From Magnolia sinica (Eukaryota > Streptophyta > Magnoliopsida > Magnoliales > Magnoliaceae), in the NCBI RefSeq assembly GCF_029962835.1, contig NC_080574.1:25642001-25706000 (forward strand): 64,000 bases of DNA. Reading direction: 5' to 3'. Each line of letters opens with the position of its first letter. Position 1 is the stretch's first letter. Positions 45,689 to 64,000 of this stretch are shown here, one piece after another. The notes under the pieces were generated by a model. That model ran no database searches. It was not told the DNA's origin and worked only from the letters and a program-made list of their open reading frames with translations. A program made the position numbers and the translations under genes.

Positions 45689-47960
45689 TATAATGTTTTC
45701 ACCAATATCTAGGAATTTGCAAGCAATTATTACATTAATACCCTACAAGTACATACTAAGATATTCCGATGCCTAATTTAACTTTTTAAAGATCTATTAA
45801 CGTAACATAGGCAAAACAACCCTAAAAACCACAATAACTAATAGTGGGTTTTCTATCTTTCCACAATGCATTAGGATTATCTTAAATTTATTTGCAAGAA
45901 CTGAATTTAAAATATAAGAGGCAAATTAAAGAAATTGAAACTAAGCAACATAGTATTCACAATATTAATTAGTCTTATTTTAATATTTTACTGCCCATTA
46001 TGTTGAGTAGAATATGGAGTAGTACCTCATGAATAATTTTATTACATTCACAAAAATTATCAGAATCCTTCAAAGTCCATTCACCACCTCACTTTTAAGG
46101 ACTTTTACTCTTTTCAATTGATTTTTTACTTCATTTTTAAAAATAATGAATTTAGAAAGTGCTCTATCTTTAAATTTTATCAAGTATATACATACACATA
46201 TAAATTAATGGGAAATGATAATACTATATTTTTTACCTTATCTAATTAGAGTTTCTTTAAGATCATATATATCATAGTAATTTAATCCTAATAACTCATA
46301 ATTTCTTTATACATTAGGAAAAAAAAAAAAATCTGCTTACCTTGGACTGGAAGCAAGATTCATACTTCTCAAATGCATTGTTTTCTAAACTAGGGAATAC
46401 ACCATAAGTAGTTATATTTCTAATAGATTTGACATCCATATAACGTCTACTATACCACAAAGAGACAAATACAATATGTAAGTAGAAATAATTTTATTCA
46501 ATTCAACATTTAGTTTGAACATACCAAGTTCATGATTTGTATAAATCTAATCCTTTGTAATAATGATCAACTCATAAATATATGTCAACTTCTCCATGTT
46601 CAAAGTTAGACTAAGACCAAGTTCTTGTAGATGTCCGAAACATGAAGAAAAATGGCTAATGTAATAGCCTTTCCTACGGTAAATATAAATTCCACATTTC
46701 CCTATCCAACCACGTTTGTAGTAACAGTGTTGCCCATCTGAATCTTACTGTAGGTTGTACCCTCTTCGTAGGATTTAAACTAGTGTCTATCATAACACAC
46801 ATGTATATTATCACCCATGTTAATCCACCACCCATTTCATGGTCTCAATTTGATCACATTAACCTCCGTGATAACTACTACAATAGGTGGTGCTCCTCGG
46901 TTAGATTTACTTGAGATATGGTTTTTTTTTTTTTTTTTTTTTACTTTGATTGTTTTGAGTTAGTTTTAGGTTATTGAGTTTTCCCTTAAACTTAAAATTT
47001 TAATTCTTCTCGTTCAACAATTTGATTTTTGAAACTTCATCATTTGATTACCCATTTTTATCTTAAAGCTTTGCCTATCCCTCGATATGAAGATGAATGA
47101 TGAAAGGTGGTTTTAGAATCTTTTTAAGATTAGGGTAATTTTTAGATAATTGCAGCCACTTGAAGGAATTCATCTAGTTTAATCCCTTCACAGATAATTT
47201 AATAAACTATCAATTTCAATTTGTTTGGCTGCTGAATTACAAACTTGTCATCTACCATTCAGTATTTAAAATGCTCCCTAATTGCATTTTTTTTCACACC
47301 CACTTCTTCTGTCTGATATGTTCACTAAGTTAATTTTCGAAACATCATTTAATTCGTTATTTTTATCCTATATCCTTGCTTCTTCCTCGATACGAAGATG
47401 AATTAAGATGCTTTCTATGGATAACTCATTAATTTTATGATGAATAGTGTTTTAAAATCTTTTCAATGTGGATATAATTTTTCAATAACTACCATCATTA
47501 GGAGTTTATCTAGTTTAATCCCCTCACATATGATCTAATGAACTATCAAATTCAATTTGTTTGTTTGCTAAGTTACACACTTGTCATCTACCATTTGGTA
47601 TGCCTACTAACTGCGTATTTTTTTTAGCCTGTTTTCTTATGTTTTATACTTCCTTTTCAAAGAAACCATATTTTAGTGATGTAGAATAATTACAGAACAC
47701 GTCATATGGTGGATTCGAAAGTGCAACGACTATGGGATTTTTGCATAGATAATCATCTTTATCCCACTTCTAACGGACAACAAATAGCTCCAATTCATGC
47801 AAATCCAGCTTCAGGAATTTATTGCATAAGTCGCTTGAAGAGTGGTGAGGTAGAAGAACATTTCTTCCTCCACCTTTTATAATGTTGCCCATCGAAAATT
47901 TCCAAATGAATCAACTTATTGTAGTTCGAGGAGTTTCCTAAGCTCATAGGAGCCATCTAT

Positions 47961-49050
47961 CTTCAAACTTGTCGAATCAAATGTAGGGAAATAAACTCAA
48001 ACATAAATAAATCAATGAAGATTTAGAACTTCACACTCTTTGATGATTGCAAAAGCAATAGAAAATTGCCCATATATCTAAATTTCTAGCTAGAATGAGA
48101 CACAAACGTAGTCATTGTCTTTGAGATAGTTTGTGATCTTAGTTGTTTTGACCGATACAATAGGCTCTTTATGCATTATCCTTAGGATACAACACCTAGC
48201 CTATATTTAATCCCCGGCATGCACAAGCCATAGAAAACCTAACACCACCACTCTTCCTTCATATACTTAGTTATCAGAGAGGAGGGTTAAAAATTTCCAA
48301 TCTTAAGTGTAAAATTGCTCATTACAAAACCGCTTGTTATCATAATGTGGACGCACTCCAAAAATCAAGAGATGTTTCTCAAAAATGGATGCAGTCTTAT
48401 GCAAGTGACTCTGACAAGATTAAGCCCATCCGATTAAGCTTATCATTGTTGGATCCGCGCACACCACCGCGCATGAGTACCATGCATTCGCACCCATTTA
48501 ACTGATTTTCCCTAAAGGCTGGCCTTGCACATGCTTGAGGAATTGAACACAATGTAGTACTTTTTAAAAGGTTCGAGTGAAAATGCTTTATAAGCACTTC
48601 TCACTCCCTCTCCTTATCCAATGTGGACATTAGATTAATGTTTTGCACTGGGGTATTTCAAAACAACATCCCCAAACTCACCAACAATCGACCCAAACCA
48701 TCCTCTAACGAAGTGCATTGGAAGAAATAACAGTATCCTCTGCAATGGATGGCCTTGTGCATCCACATCTTCATTAGCAAAGATCATCAACGAGAACATC
48801 TACACCGTAAAACTTCCAAGGACTCCATTGTTGCATGTAACATGAATAATGTAGGCAAATGCAAAGTATTACAAGATAAGTTCACAGAAACTGTATTACA
48901 AACATTCTCGATATCACATCACAGAAACAGTACAACAAACAATCTCAAATATCATATCATCTAAAACACAACTTACTTTAAATCCAACCTTCTGGAAGAA
49001 ATGTCGGAAAACAATAATGCAGCTCTCCTTTATCTCACATAAATGAAAAT
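47961..49050. other. 3' flank and probable 3' UTR of OPR-C
   Basis: Homologous to the downstream regions of OPR-A and OPR-B. No gene seen. Confidence 0.5.
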
Positions 49051-61780
<12,730 letters not shown>

Positions 61781-61870
61781 CTTCTTTCTTACAAGGAGCT
61801 TTTTTCTTCCTTGGGTGCTTTCCCACTCTGAAATGTTTCACTGCGCCTGCCTATTCCCTGTAGATACTAA

Positions 61871-61878
61871 TTTATATA
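61871..61878 (-). promoter_or_regulatory. TATA box of OPR-C
   Basis: TATATAAA on the minus strand, 91 bp upstream of the ATG, in the same sequence context as in OPR-B (agagcgctccctatcgaaag next to it). Confidence 0.75.
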
Positions 61879-61926
61879 GAGCGCTCCCTATCGAAAGATG
61901 TCAGGGTGGTTAGAAGCCTGAACGAA

Positions 61927-62424
61927 GGACGCGGATTAGATACTAACAGGTTGAATAGCGAGTCGGCTACTGAAGTAACGGTCCATCCATTTTAAAATAT
62001 CATTTTAGGGCATGAGCCAATGAATGAGGCAGATAATAACGGCTGTAGTGGACACCACCGCAGAAAACAGTGGAGAGAGTGATTCCCACCATTCAAACTA
62101 TCCTAGGCCCACCATAATGTTTATTTGAAATTCAACCTATTCAAAAGTTAAAAAAGACATGAAATAAGGGATAACACAAATATCAGCTTGATCTAAAACT
62201 TTTGTGGCCTATAGAAGTTTTTAATGGTGGGCATCACTGTCCCAATGTTTTCTGTGCTGGGGTCCACTGGAGCTTTGGATTTAACTCATTTCCTAAAATG
62301 ATCTCTCCACATGGATGAAAGGTGTGGATACAAAACATGCATCATGGTGGGGCCCACGGAACTTGATGACGTCACTTCAGTAGCGAGTCCCGCTACTCAA
62401 CCTGTCAGTAGCTAATCCGCGCCC
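61927..62424. mobile_element. MITE (498 bp) in the OPR-C promoter
   Basis: Left end ggacgcggattagatact and right end agtagctaatccgcgccc are inverted copies, with the pairing continuing inward (aacaggttga and tcaacctgt). OPR-B lacks it. Flanks gaacgaa and gaaagaa form an imperfect 7-bp duplication. It starts about 50 bp upstream of the TATA box. Confidence 0.9.
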
Positions 62425-62496
62425 GAAAGAATATGCAGCCCGAGTCCTTTTTCAACGACGGAAGAACCGTGAAAGACATGCTGATAACGTACGTGG

Positions 62497-62504
62497 TGAC
62501 GTCA
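62497..62504. promoter_or_regulatory. TGACGTCA site upstream of OPR-C
   Basis: Same palindrome as at 33702-33709 in OPR-B. It lies about 620 bp from the TATA box instead of 120 bp because the MITE lies between. Confidence 0.5.
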
Positions 62505-63203
62505 ACACCACGTAAGGACTCTGTGGGCCACCGTGATGTATTTTGATTTTATCCATGCCGTCCATCCGTTTTTTCAGCTCAGTTTAGGACGCGGCTTCTT
62601 TGATACCTGTATCCACCGAGGCCGGTGGATCCCTGTCTGAGGGGCCGCTTGATGTGTCTTATATCCACACCGTCCACTTTTCCAACTCATTTTAAGTTAC
62701 CAGCCAAACGCAAGGAAACGGTGGTGATTGAATGCCCACCATTGAAACAGTGGTGATTGAATGCCCACCGTTGAAAACTTCTTAGGGCCCGACCACACAA
62801 ATATCAACTAAATCCAAAACTTTTGTGCCCCAAAAAAGTTTCTAACGTCAATTATCTGTTTCCCGTGGTGTGAATGATTTGTAAAAACGAACGAAAGTTG
62901 TGACTATAAAACATCGCACTGGCCTCGCAGTAAAATGAAGCGCATCCAAGTTAAAGTGGGCCGCATTGTAAGAAACACTGGAACAATAAAAACTTTTTAG
63001 GGCTACAATGATGTTTATTTGTGATTACTGTTACATGTTTAATACTGACTATTTCATATGGTGTGGTCCACTTAAGTTTTGAATATGATTTAATTTGAGC
63101 TCATGCCTAAAATAAGCTGGCAAATTGAATGAACCGCATAGATAAAACACATAAATCATGGTAGCCCACCGATTCCTAACACCACGTAGCTACCCGGTGT
63201 TGG
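62502..63203. repeat. Repeat R, copy 3, upstream of OPR-C
   Basis: Begins tcaacaccacgtaaggactc and matches copies 1 and 2 to about 63115. There copies 1 and 2 switch to different sequence, while this copy continues to cacgtagctacccggtgttg. The start (caacacca) and the end (ggtgttgg) are short inverted matches, suggesting this is the most complete copy of a small DNA element. Confidence 0.7.
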
Positions 63204-63533
63204 GACACGGACTGCGTACCTACAGTTAAAGCTGGGCATCGAGTCGAGTCGGATCGGATTCAGTCCAACTCGACTCGGTCCAAAATTTACATGGCTTGAC
63301 CCGAACTCGATCCGGTCTGGGACCGAGTCCTGGTCATTCGACTCAATCCGATTCGGACCACTGCTGGCCTAGTCTGATTCGAGTTCGACTCAGTCAGAGA
63401 AACCGAGTCGGATCGGATTAGGTATGGTTCGGATCGATTCTGATTTTTATTTTTATTTTGAAAAATTTTAAATAAAAATGGTGGGCTACCGCTTCAAAAT
63501 ATTAGTAAAATTATATATATATATAGATATATA

Positions 63534-63598
<65 letters not shown>

Positions 63599-64000
63599 TA
63601 AAATTTTCAACAGGGAAGGTCACCTGATCTAGTGTGTTGAAATTTAATGTATGATTGATCTTAACATGCTGATGATCGAGATGGCTGCTTGTTCGAGTAG
63701 AGAAAGAGAGGAGGAGGGATTTTAGGAATTTGAGAGAAGGATTTTAAAGATTTTAGGGCTTGTTTGATTTTCCATGATATATGTAAATCATGGTAAATAA
63801 GTAATTATTACTTTTTCACCTTGTTTGAAAACATGAGAGTGATTCCACCTCAAAAATTGAAACAAAAGTGTTGACTTAAATATATGAACCCCACCATAAT
63901 GTATATGATATATCCACACTATCCATCTATTTTATTAGAATATTTTGGAGCATGAACCAAAAAATAAGACAAATCCAACACTGAAATAGCCCACACGAAA
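63204..64000. other. Low-complexity and TE-like sequence at the right end
   Basis: 63232-63450 is a degenerate gagtcgagtcggatcgg-type tract like those at 5687 and 6630. 63512-63594 is a (TA)n microsatellite. The last 400 bases contain TE-like text (accccaccataatgtatatg). No gene seen. Confidence 0.6.
63512..63594. repeat. (TA)n microsatellite
   Basis: About 40 TA units with one interruption near 63526. Confidence 0.95.

Larger units (their letters stand above)
43940..47960 (-). mobile_element. Ty1/copia relic, unit 3
   Basis: Third copy of the decayed copia element: RNase H text at about 44430-43985, RT end at 44913-44692, linker and integrase end at about 45770-45476, GAG-pre-integrase at about 46460-46340 and gag at about 47960-46980. 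It lacks the two insertions seen in unit 2 and resembles unit 1 most. Confidence 0.85.

Overview
This is plant nuclear DNA: spliced genes with GT-AG introns, AT-rich intergenic sequence, long microsatellites and nested LTR retrotransposons, TRIMs and MITEs. Many stretches carry the motif 'gggcccaccatgatgtatg' followed by 'catccatccgtcc'-like text. From memory I associate such elements with magnoliid or other early-diverging angiosperm genomes; this taxonomic guess is tentative and unchecked.

The only protein-coding host genes I can support are three tandem, same-orientation (minus strand) copies of a 12-oxophytodienoate reductase (old yellow enzyme family, OPR1/2-like, no peroxisomal SRL tail). 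OPR-B (25918-33492) and OPR-C (49051-61780) each have five exons of identical length (59, 141, 131, 177 and 593 bp), intact splice sites and a 366-residue product. OPR-A (14079-15866) keeps only exons 4 and 5, both still open, and has lost exons 1-3 and its promoter.

Layout. 1-5448: the 5' part of a decayed Ty3/gypsy (Tat-like) element on the minus strand with its 5' LTR at 4905-5448. 5860-16388: duplication unit 1 (upstream repeat R1, flank, Ty1/copia relic, OPR-A). 16389-19037: unrelated TE-derived filler containing a MITE. 19038-33706: unit 2 (shortened flank, copia relic with a nested solo LTR, OPR-B with a TRIM in intron 3). 33707-62501: unit 3 (R2, flank split by a 7.1 kb Ty1/copia element at 35406-42481, copia relic, OPR-C). 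OPR-C intron 1 holds a 5.1 kb foldback element (55270-60391) and a 0.6 kb insertion, and its promoter holds a MITE. 62502-64000: a third R copy and low-complexity sequence.

How it fits together: the OPR gene, its 3' flank, a degenerate copia element and an upstream repeat were duplicated together. The copies then diverged mostly by independent insertions (gypsy, copia, solo LTRs, TRIM, foldback, MITEs) and by loss of the 5' half of OPR-A. Because the three copies act as filled and empty sites for one another, several insertions can be bounded to the base with their target-site duplications. I found no convincing RNA genes, CRISPR arrays or host genes other than the OPRs. I found no non-TE system that looks wholly new. 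The most unusual features are the foldback element, a copia element whose gag start codon and splice donor lie inside its LTR, and the MITE that displaces the conserved TGACGTCA site of the OPR-C promoter.
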